Below, in pieces: positions 26,894-36,751 of a DNA stretch of 64,000 nucleotides (position 1 is its first letter; each line of letters begins with the position of its first letter). Origin of the DNA: Planctomycetota bacterium. Lineage in GTDB: Bacteria; Planctomycetota; B15-G4. Made by a program: the position numbers and the translations under genes. The notes beneath the pieces were generated by a model, which saw nothing but the letters and a program-made list of their open reading frames with translations, did no database searches and was not told where the DNA came from. The stretch spans positions 124,001 through 188,000 of the forward strand of contig JAJDEO010000024.1 in assembly GCA_029259745.1 (NCBI GenBank). Direction: 5' to 3'.

Positions 26894-27499
26894 TCACGAG
26901 GAGGCGAGCACGATCTCCTTGAGGCGTCGATGGCCGCGACTCTTGACGTTGTAGACCGTCGTGCGCCGGACGCCGTAGCGCGTGGCGACATGCGCGGGAG
27001 TCTCGTTGTGCAGCGCGACGTGGATGTAGATCCCGAACGCGTGCGGCTCCATCTCGCGGCGGAGGCGCCGGAGCGCCTTGCCGAGATTCGTGCGGATCCA
27101 CTCGCGATGCCAGCCGGCTCGGAGCGCCTCGTCGTCGCAGCCCTGGCCGTCGAGCAGCGCATCGTCACACGTTCGGACATGGCGCTCGATGCACTCGCGA
27201 GAGCGCCGCAGACGCGCGACCTTGTGACGCGCGATCCCGCGCACCCAGCTGTGAATCGTTCCTTGCTCGGGATCGAACTTGCCGGCCTCCAGCGCGAGAA
27301 ACGCCGCGATGAGCGTGTCCTGCACGACGTCATCGGCGTCGACATGCGACAAGCCGCGACTGCGCGCGAAAGTGAAGATCGACGCGAACTGCGCCGCGCT
27401 CATCACTTCGTGCAGCCAACTCCGCCTGACCCTCTTGCTGAACCGAGAGCCCCTGCCCTCACCATCATCACTCTCTTCTTCATGCTTCCCATGCTGCAT
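26894..27499 (-). CDS. ECF-family sigma factor
   Basis: 201 residues from ATG 27499; the start is chosen because AGAGGGTGG lies directly upstream and the 17 extra residues of the longer frame are not family-like. Region 2 is visible (IFTFARSRGLSHVDADDVVQDTLIAAFLAL, then GTIHSWVRGIARHKVARLRR), and the C-terminal region 4 holds a helix-turn-helix (THPAHVATRYGVRRTTVYNV in modified form, then KSRGHRRLKEI). The linker is longer than usual and Cys-containing. It is the nearest upstream gene of the sulfatase and membrane protein genes and could drive them, but no promoter comparison was possible. Confidence 0.82.
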   Translation of the reverse strand: MQHGKHEEESDDGEGRGSRFSKRVRRSWLHEVMSAAQFASIFTFARSRGLSHVDADDVVQDTLIAAFLALEAGKFDPEQGTIHSWVRGIARHKVARLRRSRECIERHVRTCDDALLDGQGCDDEALRAGWHREWIRTNLGKALRRLRREMEPHAFGIYIHVALHNETPAHVATRYGVRRTTVYNVKSRGHRRLKEIVLASS

Positions 27500-28217
27500 G
27501 TCCACCCTCTCTCTCAGAGCAGGGCACGCCGAGGACCGCACCCCACACACATCGGGGTGATCACGCCGCTATCGGAGGTGTGCAGCTACGGTTGCGTCCG
27601 AGACGCGCGTGGACATCGCATGCGTGATGCGAGAGCTACGCGGGCCGGCGGAACTGCATATCGGGACATGTCGACCGCATGGCGATCTTCAATCGGGAGG
27701 AACCGTCACAGGCGCTTCGCCCGACGGCACCATGGCCGAGCGAGACGCTTGCCGCAGCAGCCGGGACGCGTTCGAGGAACCGGAGTCACGGACAGGCGCT
27801 GTACCCTTCGGGGGGGACGAACGCCGCGATCAGACCGTGGCCCTGGCGCCCGAGCGAGTCGGGGCCCTGCAAGCCGGCATCGGAGGTGTGGGAGTGATGG
27901 ATGAGGTACGGAGGGCGACCGCCGCGCTTTTCGGGACGCAACGATCTCGTGCCGTCAAAAGGCCCACCGCAGCTCTGATTCGACGCTCTCCGCGCGTGCT
28001 GACGCCCTCGCTCTCGACACGTGGAAGCTCGCCGAATCCACGTGATTCGCCGAGCAGCCACGCACGGTGAGGAACACCCGACCGCGCACATCGCATCCGA
28101 AGCAGCGCTTCGATGCACCGATGAAGTATTGCCGTGAACTCGCCGCGATCTCTGATCGGACTGCCGAAAATCTCCTAAAATCTGTCCGACCGCCGCCGAA
28201 CCGCCGTTCCCTCGCCC
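27500..28217. other. 718-bp stretch without a supportable gene
   Basis: Open frames exist on both strands because of the GC bias, but none has a recognisable domain, signal peptide or ribosome-binding site. Composition near 28100-28190 is less GC-rich and includes a short direct repeat (AAAATCT twice, 28165-28181), a plausible promoter area for the metalloprotease gene. The rest could be a decayed gene; I cannot identify it. Confidence 0.4.
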
Positions 28218-30500
28218 ATGTCGAGCTCGCCCGTGACTCTCCGAACGCTCGCCGCGTGCGCTGGACTTGCGTCCGTGATCGGCCTCGTCCACGCCGTCGC
28301 GCAGCCCGCAGCCACCGTCGCGTACTCGACGATCGGCGGCAGCCTCGGGACCTCGCAGCGCGGCTTTCGCGCGGTCGACAACTTCCCCGGCGCGGCAGCC
28401 AACGACGACACGGCCCCGTCGGCACTCTTCCCCGGCGCCGTGAGTTCGTCCCGCGCGATCATGAAGGCCCACGCCGAGTGGGGTTCGGGCCTCTGGGCGG
28501 GCACGGGCAACGGCGACCCGGTCCAGGGCGCCATCGGCAGCGGCGGCGCGAACTTCGACACGGTCTTCCTCGGCGAAACACCTTTCAACGGCGGCGTCAA
28601 CGGCAACGTCCACTCGTACACGGCGGCGAGCGGCGACTTCTGCGGCGCCGGCACCCTCGCCGTCACGCTCTCGCCGATCTCCGACGGCTGGACGATCCGC
28701 TACTGCCCGGGTTTCACCTGGGACGACGGACCGTCCACGCCCGGCGCCGGCCTCATCGACATCCAAGGCATCGCCTGCCACGAGATCGGTCACGCGCTCG
28801 GACTCGGACACAGCACGGCCACCGGCGCAACGATGCGCGCGACGGTCTCCGGCAGCGGCGTGGGCCTGCGCTCGATCGAAGCCGACGACATCGCAGGCCT
28901 GCAGTCGATCTATGGCATCGCCGCGATCTCGAAGCCGCGCATCACGGGCTTGTCGGGGTCGACGAGCATCGGCGCCGCGCTCGTCGTCCAGGGCACGAAG
29001 TTTTCGTCGAACGGGAACGAGGTCTGGTTCACGCCGGCGGGCGGATCGTCGCAGCCTGTGAAGGTGAAGAACCTCGCATCGTCGAACGCCGGTTCGTTGC
29101 TGGCTGTGATCGTCCCCGACGGCGTGACGTCCGGTCAGGTACTGGTGAAGGCGAACGGGTCGGGGGGAGCGAGTCTGTCGAACGCCTGGCCCTTCACGGT
29201 CGGAACGGGGAGTGTCGGCAAGGGCGTCGTGCCCAAGCTGAAGAAAGACACGACGATCCGCGCATCGCTGGGCTTCGGGCAGCTCGAGCCCGATGAGGAC
29301 GTCACGGACGTTGCGCTGAGCGGCAACCGGCGCATGCTCGCCTTTGTCTCCCGATCGAGCGTCATCGCGCCGGGTGACGCCAACGTCGCCGACGACGTCT
29401 TCCTCCGCGACCTCAAGAAGGGCACGACGGTCCGCATCTCGGTCGGGCCAGATGCCGTCGACGGCGACGGACCCAGCGATTCGCCCGCCCTCTCGCGCAA
29501 CGGGCGCTACGTCGCGTTCCGCTCGAGCGCCACGAACCTGCTCGACGAAGCCCAGGCCACGACCCAGATCTACCGCTACGACCGCAAGACCGGTGAACTC
29601 GAACTCGTGTCGCGCAACGACGAAGGCGAGGCCGCGAACAGCGCCTGCAGCAGCCCCTCGATCTCCGCCAACGGACGCCTCGTCACGTACGCCACGGCGG
29701 CGACGAATCTCACGGATGACGTCGATCTGAACGGCGCGGCCGACATCTACGTCACCGACATCAAGAAGGGCACGACGCAGCTCGTCTCGCGCGGCGCCGG
29801 CGGATCGACGCCGAACGGCGCGAGCATCATGTCGTCCCTCTCGGGCAATGGCCGCGTCGCCCTCTTCGTCACGGCGGCGACGGATGTCGAGGTGCTCGGT
29901 GCCGGCGATGGCGACGTCGGCATCCCCGAGGCGTTCAGCGTCTTCGCGCACACGCTGAAGACGGGTGAGATCGCGCTCGTCTCGCGCCGAACGGACGGAT
30001 CGCCGAACGAGTTCGCGGCGTTGCGACCCTCGGCATCGCACAACGGGCGCGTCGTGGTGTATTCCTCGGACGACCCGCTCCTCGTCGAGAACGACACGAA
30101 CAACGTCACGGACGTCTTCGCCGTCGACCTCAAGAAGGGCACGACGACGCGCGTCTCCGTCGCCCCGACACCCGACCCGAAGCTCGCAGACTTCAGCGAC
30201 CTCACCCTCGGACAGCCGGCCGTGTCCGCCAACGGCCGCTACGTCACCTTCTCCTCACCCTCGCCGGACATCGTTCCTGGCGATCCCAGCGCGCACATCG
30301 ACGTGTTCATCTACGACCGCAAGAAAGCCGTCACCCAGATGATCTCGCTGACGGCCGCGAACCTCGTGGGCGCCAACAGCAGCTCGTTCAACTCGACGAC
30401 GTCCTCGAACGGGCGCTTCATCGCGTTTCTCTCGGACGCGACCGACCTCGTCGGCGACGACACGAACGACGTCGTCGACGCCTTCGTCCGCCGCTGGTGA
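28218..30500 (+). CDS. Secreted matrixin-like zinc metalloprotease with IPT/TIG and TolB-like repeats
   Basis: 760 residues. A signal peptide (cleavage near AVAQ) precedes a metzincin catalytic domain with HEIGHALGLGHS, zinc ligands His188, His192 and His198, and general base Glu189. About 30 residues later comes a GIAAISKPRITGL junction into an IPT/TIG-like domain (roughly 235-330). The C-terminal half is a run of TolB/WD40-like blades with recurring phrases (RDLKKGTTVRIS, SRNGRYVAFRSSATNL, TDIKKGTTQLVSR, SANGRYVTFSSPSPD). Matrixins cut extracellular protein; the propeller likely binds substrate or the cell surface. The recurrent KKGTT element is characteristic of this protein. It is monocistronic as far as visible. 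Confidence 0.9.
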   Translation: MSSSPVTLRTLAACAGLASVIGLVHAVAQPAATVAYSTIGGSLGTSQRGFRAVDNFPGAAANDDTAPSALFPGAVSSSRAIMKAHAEWGSGLWAGTGNGDPVQGAIGSGGANFDTVFLGETPFNGGVNGNVHSYTAASGDFCGAGTLAVTLSPISDGWTIRYCPGFTWDDGPSTPGAGLIDIQGIACHEIGHALGLGHSTATGATMRATVSGSGVGLRSIEADDIAGLQSIYGIAAISKPRITGLSGSTSIGAALVVQGTKFSSNGNEVWFTPAGGSSQPVKVKNLASSNAGSLLAVIVPDGVTSGQVLVKANGSGGASLSNAWPFTVGTGSVGKGVVPKLKKDTTIRASLGFGQLEPDEDVTDVALSGNRRMLAFVSRSSVIAPGDANVADDVFLRDLKKGTTVRISVGPDAVDGDGPSDSPALSRNGRYVAFRSSATNLLDEAQATTQIYRYDRKTGELELVSRNDEGEAANSACSSPSISANGRLVTYATAATNLTDDVDLNGAADIYVTDIKKGTTQLVSRGAGGSTPNGASIMSSLSGNGRVALFVTAATDVEVLGAGDGDVGIPEAFSVFAHTLKTGEIALVSRRTDGSPNEFAALRPSASHNGRVVVYSSDDPLLVENDTNNVTDVFAVDLKKGTTTRVSVAPTPDPKLADFSDLTLGQPAVSANGRYVTFSSPSPDIVPGDPSAHIDVFIYDRKKAVTQMISLTAANLVGANSSSFNSTTSSNGRFIAFLSDATDLVGDDTNDVVDAFVRRW

Positions 30501-30596
30501 CCGCGGCTCGACGCCACCACATACAACTCCGAGCTTGTCGCCACGGGTCGGCAACGCCCATCATCCCTTCTCCCTCGTGATGTCACTGGAGACGCG

Positions 30597-31508
<912 letters not shown>

Positions 31509-31509
31509 G

Positions 31510-32976
31510 ATGACGAAAGCACCCGAGACCGTCGACCCGCACGTCTTCGTGCTCTTCGGCGCGACCGGCGACCTCTGCCGTCGCAAGCTGCTCCCGGCCG
31601 TCTTCCGTCTCACGCAGAAAGGGCACCTGCGCAACCGTCACGTCGTCCTCGGTGTCGCCCGCGATGACGGCATGGACGAGCGTTCGTTCCGGTCCTTCGC
31701 GCGCCAAGCCCTCGAGGACGCCGGCTTCAGCGACAGCGAGCTCGACACGTGGTGTGACGCGTGCCTCTTCTACCAACCGATCCAGGGTGACGGCGGCGAC
31801 GACGACTACACGTCGCTGAAGGCACGCATCGAGGAGATCGAAGCGAAGCGCGAGATGCCCGGCAACCGCGCCTACTACCTCGCCGTCCCGCCGAAGGTCT
31901 TCCCGATCGTGATCGACGGTCTCGGTCGCCACGGCCTCAACGAGTCGCCGGGCTGGACGCGCCTGATCATCGAGAAGCCCTTCGGTCACGACCTCGAGTC
32001 GGCCAAGAAACTCAACGCCACGGTGCACGAGTGGTTCAGCGAAGAGCAGATCTATCGCATCGATCACTACCTCGGGAAGGAGACGGTGCAGAACCTGCTC
32101 GTCTTCCGCTTTGCGAACCAGGTCATCGAGTCGCAGTGGAACCGCTCGGCGATCGAGAACGTGCAGATCACGGTGGCCGAGGACATCGGCGTCGGAACGC
32201 GCGCGGGCTACTACGACGGCGTCGGCGCGCTGCGCGACATGCTGCAGAACCACCTCACCCAGGTGCTGACGCTCGTGGCGATGGAAGTTCCGGCGGCCTA
32301 CGACGCGCGCTCGATCCGCAACGAGAAGATCAAGGTGCTGCGCTCGATCCGGAAGATCGACAAGAGCGAAGTCGTGTTCGGTCAGTATGCGGCCGGCGAG
32401 ATCGGTGGAAAGCAGGTGGCGGGTTATCTCGACGAGGACAACGTGCCAGACGGTTCACGCACCGAGACGTTCGTCGCTGCGCGGCTGCACATCGACAACT
32501 GGCGCTGGCAGGACGTGCCGTTCTACGTCCGCACGGGCAAGCGTCTCGCCGAGCGACTCACCGAGATCATCATCACCTTTCGCAAGCCGCCGGTGCAGTT
32601 CTTCAAGAGCATGGAGCTCGATGGCGACGTGCGGCGTGACCAGCTCGTGATCACGCTGCAGCCCGACGAGGGTTTCGCACTTCACGTCGACGTGAAGCAC
32701 CCGGCAACCGATCAGGACCTCGCGAAGGTGCCGCTTTCGTTCCGCTACGAGGAGGCGTTCGGCAAGCTCGCCGACGCCTACGTCACCCTGCTGCTCGACG
32801 TGCTCACCGGTGATCAAACGCTGTTCGTGCACGCCGAAGAGGTCGAGGAGTCGTGGACGCTCTTCGAGCCGCTGCTCGACGGAACGATCGAAGCCGTGCC
32901 CTATGCGTCCGGCGGCTGGGGACCGACCGAGTCGGAGAAGTTGATCGAAGACGACGCGGGAAGGTGGCGCGTGTGA
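31510..32976 (+). CDS. zwf: Glucose-6-phosphate 1-dehydrogenase
   Basis: 488 residues; it oxidises glucose 6-phosphate to 6-phosphogluconolactone, producing reduced nicotinamide coenzyme. The coenzyme loop GATGDLCRRKLLPA (17-30), the conserved IIEKPFGHDL (about 153-162) and the active-site signature IYRIDHYLGKE (181-191) with catalytic His are intact, and the length fits the family. The stop overlaps the GTG start of pgl by 4 nt (GTGA), so translation of the lactonase is coupled to it. Confidence 0.98.
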   Translation: MTKAPETVDPHVFVLFGATGDLCRRKLLPAVFRLTQKGHLRNRHVVLGVARDDGMDERSFRSFARQALEDAGFSDSELDTWCDACLFYQPIQGDGGDDDYTSLKARIEEIEAKREMPGNRAYYLAVPPKVFPIVIDGLGRHGLNESPGWTRLIIEKPFGHDLESAKKLNATVHEWFSEEQIYRIDHYLGKETVQNLLVFRFANQVIESQWNRSAIENVQITVAEDIGVGTRAGYYDGVGALRDMLQNHLTQVLTLVAMEVPAAYDARSIRNEKIKVLRSIRKIDKSEVVFGQYAAGEIGGKQVAGYLDEDNVPDGSRTETFVAARLHIDNWRWQDVPFYVRTGKRLAERLTEIIITFRKPPVQFFKSMELDGDVRRDQLVITLQPDEGFALHVDVKHPATDQDLAKVPLSFRYEEAFGKLADAYVTLLLDVLTGDQTLFVHAEEVEESWTLFEPLLDGTIEAVPYASGGWGPTESEKLIEDDAGRWRV

Positions 32977-33710
32977 GCATCGACGTGCGAGTCGTCGAGG
33001 ATGCCCAGGCGCTGGCCGTGCATGCCGCGCAGGAGGTCGTCGACCAGCTGCGGGCGGCGCTCGAAGCGCGCGGCTCGGCGACGTTGTGCTTGTCCGGGGG
33101 CTCGACGCCACGGACGACGTACGAGCGCATCGCGGGTCACCACCGACATGCGCTGCCCTGGGAGCGCGTCACGTTCCTGTTCGGCGACGAGCGCTGCGTG
33201 CCGGCCGACGACGTGGCGAGCAACGCGCGGATGGCGCGCGAGGCGATGCTCGTCACGCTCGGCGTGCCGCGCGCGCACGTGCTGCGCATCGAAGGCGAAC
33301 ACGGCCCGGCGCTGGCATCGGAGCTCTACGAAGCGCGCCTGCGCGAGACGTTTCCCGGCGTCACGCTGCCGCGCATCGACATGCTGCTCCTCGGCATCGG
33401 CAACGACGGCCACACGGCGTCGCTCTTCCCCGGCGACGCGGCACTCGAGGAACGCGAGCGCTGGGTCTGCCCTGCACGCGCGCCGGATGAGCCGCACGAC
33501 CGCGTCACGCTGACGTTCCCCGTCCTCACGGCCGCACGCCGCGCGCTCGTGCTCGTCTCGGGAGCCGGCAAGACCGCGACGGTCGACGCCTGTCTGCGTC
33601 ACCTCGGCGAGCGCTCCGGCGAGACGAGCGCAACTGTGCCGCCGGCCGCACGCGTCACCCCGACTGAAGGATCCCTGTCATGGTTGATCGACGAAGCCGC
33701 CGCTGGCTAG
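32973..33710 (+). CDS. pgl: 6-phosphogluconolactonase
   Basis: 245 residues from GTG 32973, overlapping the zwf stop; the frame is open further upstream within zwf, but family similarity begins at VSIDVRVVEDAQ. Motifs of the Pgl/NagB-like family: LCLSGGSTPRTTYE, FLFGDERCVPADD and LLLGIGNDGHTASLFPG. It hydrolyses the lactone made by Zwf to give the substrate of Gnd, so all three oxidative steps are encoded contiguously. Its last 31 bases overlap the start of the next gene. Confidence 0.96.
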   Translation: MSIDVRVVEDAQALAVHAAQEVVDQLRAALEARGSATLCLSGGSTPRTTYERIAGHHRHALPWERVTFLFGDERCVPADDVASNARMAREAMLVTLGVPRAHVLRIEGEHGPALASELYEARLRETFPGVTLPRIDMLLLGIGNDGHTASLFPGDAALEERERWVCPARAPDEPHDRVTLTFPVLTAARRALVLVSGAGKTATVDACLRHLGERSGETSATVPPAARVTPTEGSLSWLIDEAAAG

Positions 33711-34678
33711 CTGTCGCGCGGCTCGCGGCATGGTGCTGGCTCGCATGTCTCGTGAGCGCCTGCGGCTCGATGCGCACCGTCACGACAGCGAGCATGCCGC
33801 TCATGTCAGGCACCGTGCCCGTCAACGACACCGAGCTGTTCTTCGAAGAGCGCGGGACGGGCGACACGGTGCTCGTGTTCATCCCCGGCGGCCAGGTCGA
33901 CCACCGCCAGTGGGACGCGCAGGTCGCCGACCTCTCCGACACGTACACGACGCTGCGCTACGACGTCCGCGGCTTCGGACGCTCGGGGCCGACGGGCCAG
34001 CCCTACTCCCACCACGAGGACCTGCGCGCCCTGCTCGATGCGCGCAAACACGAGCGCGTCGTCCTCATCGGTCTCTCGCTCGGCGGGCGCATCGCCGTCG
34101 ACTTCTGCCTCGAGTATCCCGAGCGCGTCGAGGCACTCGTGCTGCTCGGCCCGGGGCTGAGCGGCTACCCGTGGTTGCCCGAGCAGGCCGAGATGTTCGT
34201 CGAGATCGGCGAGGCCGTGGCGCGCGACGACGCGCTGCGCGCCGCCGAGCTGTGGCTCGAGACGCCGTACATCGCGCCGGCCATGGAGCACCCCGACGTC
34301 GCCGACCGCATGCGCGAACTCTCCCTCGCCAACGCCCATGTCTGGACGCGCACTCCGTCGGAAGTCCCCCTCGATCCGCCGGCCTACAGCCGCCTCGCCG
34401 AGATCGACGCGCTCACGCTCATCCTCGTCGGCGAGCGCGACGTCCGCGACATCCAACTCATCGTCGAACACCTCGATGCACACATCCCCAGTTCGTTCCG
34501 CATCGACATCCCCGGCGCCGGTCACATGTTGAACCTCGAAGCCCCCGAACGCGTGACCGCCGAGATCCGTGAAGTGGCGAACAGCATCGAGATGCTCGAA
34601 GCCGTGCGACGGATGCTCAAGGGCAGGCGCGCGGCGAGCTGCCTGGGTGACAGCGGAACGAGTCTGGCGAACGAGTGA
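33680..34678 (+). CDS. Lipoprotein alpha/beta hydrolase
   Basis: 332 residues. A basic N-terminus (DRRSRR), hydrophobic segment and lipobox (LVSAC) mark an exported lipoprotein. The mature domain is an alpha/beta hydrolase with DVRGFGRSG before the elbow, nucleophile Ser133 in GLSLGG, the acid in LVGERDVRD, and His in AGHMLNLE. It resembles esterases, lactonases and haloperoxidase-like enzymes. The substrate is not predictable. Its start lies 31 bp inside the end of pgl, so it may be the fourth gene of the pentose-phosphate operon, although the connection with that pathway is not obvious. A shorter start at an internal ATG would lose the signal peptide. Confidence 0.85.
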   Translation: MVDRRSRRWLAVARLAAWCWLACLVSACGSMRTVTTASMPLMSGTVPVNDTELFFEERGTGDTVLVFIPGGQVDHRQWDAQVADLSDTYTTLRYDVRGFGRSGPTGQPYSHHEDLRALLDARKHERVVLIGLSLGGRIAVDFCLEYPERVEALVLLGPGLSGYPWLPEQAEMFVEIGEAVARDDALRAAELWLETPYIAPAMEHPDVADRMRELSLANAHVWTRTPSEVPLDPPAYSRLAEIDALTLILVGERDVRDIQLIVEHLDAHIPSSFRIDIPGAGHMLNLEAPERVTAEIREVANSIEMLEAVRRMLKGRRAASCLGDSGTSLANE

Positions 34679-34738
34679 TCGGCGGGTCGTCTTGTGCTGC
34701 GCAAACGACGGCCAATCCCAACACGCCGGGCAGCGTTA

Positions 34739-35353
34739 TCATTCGTTCACCCAGAGTTGCATCGTTTTCTCCACCTGCCAACCGTCGTCGACCTTGCGCA
34801 TCAGCAGGATCTCGCCGCGGCGGCCCGTGCTCGTGTAGAGCAGCGCTTCGTCGCGGGTGACGTTGAAGCCGATGTTGGAGACGGCCCAGAGGCCGAGGTT
34901 GTGGCCGTCATCAAAGCCGAGCTCGGTGTAGATCGCCTTGCAGTCGGCGTCGGTGAGTTGGCCGCGGTAGTCGTCCTCATCGATGCGGATGAGGGCGACG
35001 TCGGAGAGCGTGAGCGCGGGGACGTCGTGCTCGACGCGTGACGCTTCGAGGAACGCCGTGAGGAGGTGATCGGCTTCGAGACTTGAACTCGCGAGGCGCG
35101 GAGCGATGGCGGCGTGGAGGACGTCGATGTCGTCGTCGAGCGACAGGCCATGGCGGAGGACGAGGTGCTCGAGACCACTCGTGACCGTGCCGTCGAAGAG
35201 CAGCGCCCGCGCCGTCGCGTCGGGAGCGACGACGTGGCCGTGACGCGCGAGCGCGGCCTCGTAGATCGCGGCCGCGTCGGGATCGACGCGCGCGGTGCAT
35301 GCCGCCACGCACGTCAGCACCATCAGCGCGGCGAGTCGTTTCAACTGATCCAT
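34739..35353 (-). CDS. Lipoprotein of unknown function, paralogue C of a local family
   Basis: 204 residues from ATG 35353; signal peptide and lipobox (CVAACTA). It aligns with the upstream gene and with the broken copy beyond it: AAAIYEAALARHG, ALLFDGTVTSGL, DVALIRIDEDDYRG, WAVSNIGFNVTRDEALLY, LLMRKVDDGWQVEKTMQLWVNE against the upstream SAIYAEVLQQ, VIRVDRDDYRA, MSVSPIGFSDDRRYAAV, LLTRLAPGWRVTGRVQLWIS. I recognise no known domain. Its ATG lies 13 bp inside the end of the upstream paralogue, so the pair is coupled. It faces the pgl-hydrolase operon tail to tail. Confidence 0.8.
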   Translation of the reverse strand: MDQLKRLAALMVLTCVAACTARVDPDAAAIYEAALARHGHVVAPDATARALLFDGTVTSGLEHLVLRHGLSLDDDIDVLHAAIAPRLASSSLEADHLLTAFLEASRVEHDVPALTLSDVALIRIDEDDYRGQLTDADCKAIYTELGFDDGHNLGLWAVSNIGFNVTRDEALLYTSTGRRGEILLMRKVDDGWQVEKTMQLWVNE

Positions 35354-36012
35354 AGCTGAACCCGCCCTGTCACGCGCCACCCCGGAGCAAGCCGCGTGAG
35401 CAGCAACACGAAACCCACACCGCCGTAGTCGACGCCAACGGCTGCGTAGCGACGGTCGTCCGAAAACCCGATCGGCGAGACGGACATGACGCCGACGAAG
35501 CGGTCGCCTTTCACGTCGACACCGAGTTCTTCGAACGTGCGCGAGTAGCCCACGTCGTCGACACGCGCGCGGTAATCGTCGCGGTCGACGCGAATGACGT
35601 CGAGGCGTTCGAGCGCCAGCTCGGGAACCAGCGCATGCTGCTCGCGGTGAGCTGCAACGAGCGCATCGACGACCACGAGCGGCACGCCGGCCCTACGGAA
35701 GTCGCCCGACGTTCCGTCGAAACCGCGCTCGAGGATGCGGCGGGCCAGCTCGTCGACGAACTCATCACGTTCGACCTCTTCGCGCGTCTGGAGCGCGAGG
35801 AGTCCGTTCCTCGCGCGGCTGAACAGCACGGCCTGAAGTCGCCCTTCGGCCGGCGGTGGGCCACCGTGATAGAGGTTCTCCTGCTGAAGGACCTCGGCGT
35901 AGATCGCGGACGCATCACTCGCCGGCCCATCACTCGCGGGCAACTGCACCTCGCCGGCACACGAGCCGAGCAAGAGCACACTCATCATGACGCAGCATTG
36001 GCGAATGGTCAT
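35341..36012 (-). CDS. Lipoprotein of unknown function, paralogue B of a local family
   Basis: 223 residues from ATG 36012, with signal peptide and lipobox (LLLGSCAG). The same frame is open for another 119 codons upstream, but that extension is the tail of a third, broken paralogue (ARLPQGWRV aligns with this protein's own TRLAPGWRV), so the true start is the ATG before the signal peptide. The mature part has no recognised domain; the conserved skeleton of the family is an acidic VDRDDY segment, an IGF turn, and a terminal aromatic strand. Confidence 0.8.
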   Translation of the reverse strand: MTIRQCCVMMSVLLLGSCAGEVQLPASDGPASDASAIYAEVLQQENLYHGGPPPAEGRLQAVLFSRARNGLLALQTREEVERDEFVDELARRILERGFDGTSGDFRRAGVPLVVVDALVAAHREQHALVPELALERLDVIRVDRDDYRARVDDVGYSRTFEELGVDVKGDRFVGVMSVSPIGFSDDRRYAAVGVDYGGVGFVLLLTRLAPGWRVTGRVQLWIS

Positions 36013-36751
36013 GCGGGCATCGTACTTCAGCAGCTGGGATCCGCCACGAAGCGACGACGTCACACGCCAGCCCTGCGGAAGACGTGCGACGAAGACGGTG
36101 TACCCGGCACCAGGGTCGTCGACCTCGTGGTGTGATTCAAAAGTTCGCGAAATGAGTTTTGGGTCATCGTCGTCGCTGGCAAGGCGCATCGCCGCAGGCG
36201 AATTCTTTTGAATCACACCACGAGACGGCCGCATGTTGGCGACCCTCGGTGAAGCCGACCGGCCAGACGGAGAACTCACCGACATGCGCGTCGGGCCGGT
36301 GACCGTGCAAGCCTGCCTCATGAAAGAGCTTCTCCATCTTCTTGGCGGTGTCGTCGTCCGCTCGCGCAAGGCCGAGACGCGCGAGCGCCCACGCGGCGAT
36401 CAGCGGACGTCCGTCGCGGTGCGCAGCGAGGATTGCATCGACACCGGAGCGCGTCACAACCGACGCCTCAGCGTCCATCACGTCCGAACAACGCTCGACG
36501 ATCGTCGTCGCGCGACTGTCGGGAAACGCGTACTCACCGAGACCCGCCGCGTGTTGCAACGTCGCGAGCCCGTTCCGCGAGCGTTCTCAGAGCAAACCGT
36601 GCAGACGTCCGCGCGGCTCGATATGCACCGCGTCGAGGTGATCCTGGTCGTCGCCCGGCGGCACGAGTGCCCGGTCAGCGCAGCGACCAAGCGCGAACAA
36701 GGCGACGACGGCAAGGAGCGCCGAGATGGAATGGAAAGTTCGCGCGGTCAT
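36013..36751 (-). pseudogene. Broken third paralogue of the lipoprotein family
   Basis: From ATG 36751 a signal peptide (ISALLAVVALFALGRCAD) and family-like sequence run to an in-frame TGA at 36589-36587. In the same frame the homology continues (ERSRNGLATLQH aligns with SRARNGLLALQT of paralogue B; FSVWPVGFTEGRQHAAV aligns with MSVSPIGFSDDRRYAAV). It is then interrupted by a palindromic element at 36124-36224, after which the last strand resumes in another frame (VDDPGAGYTVFVARLPQGWRV). Excising about 97 nt would restore AVSVDDPGAGY. The tail then runs without a stop into the start of paralogue B. Two independent lesions indicate a pseudogene, though restart at 36559 cannot be excluded. Confidence 0.8.
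36124..36224. mobile_element. Short palindromic (MITE-like) insertion, 101 bp
   Basis: Perfect 20-bp inverted arms (36124-36143 and 36205-36224), extended inward by five more matching bases after a 2-nt bulge, enclose a short centre. The element splits the third lipoprotein paralogue between two stretches that align with its intact neighbours. No coding capacity and no certain target duplication. Arms are AT-richer than the surroundings, which supports foreign origin. Confidence 0.65.

Noticed and set aside
27551-28217. Possible small genes in the gap before the metalloprotease
   Set aside because: Frames on both strands lack signal peptides, ribosome-binding sites and recognisable domains.
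27786-30041. 751-codon minus-strand frame across the metalloprotease gene
   Set aside because: Its composition is that of an antisense shadow, while the plus strand encodes a clear metzincin and propeller.
36587-36589. Selenocysteine or other recoding at the in-frame TGA
   Set aside because: Homologues have an ordinary Ser-like position there, no SECIS-like hairpin was noticed, and a second lesion in the same gene favours decay.
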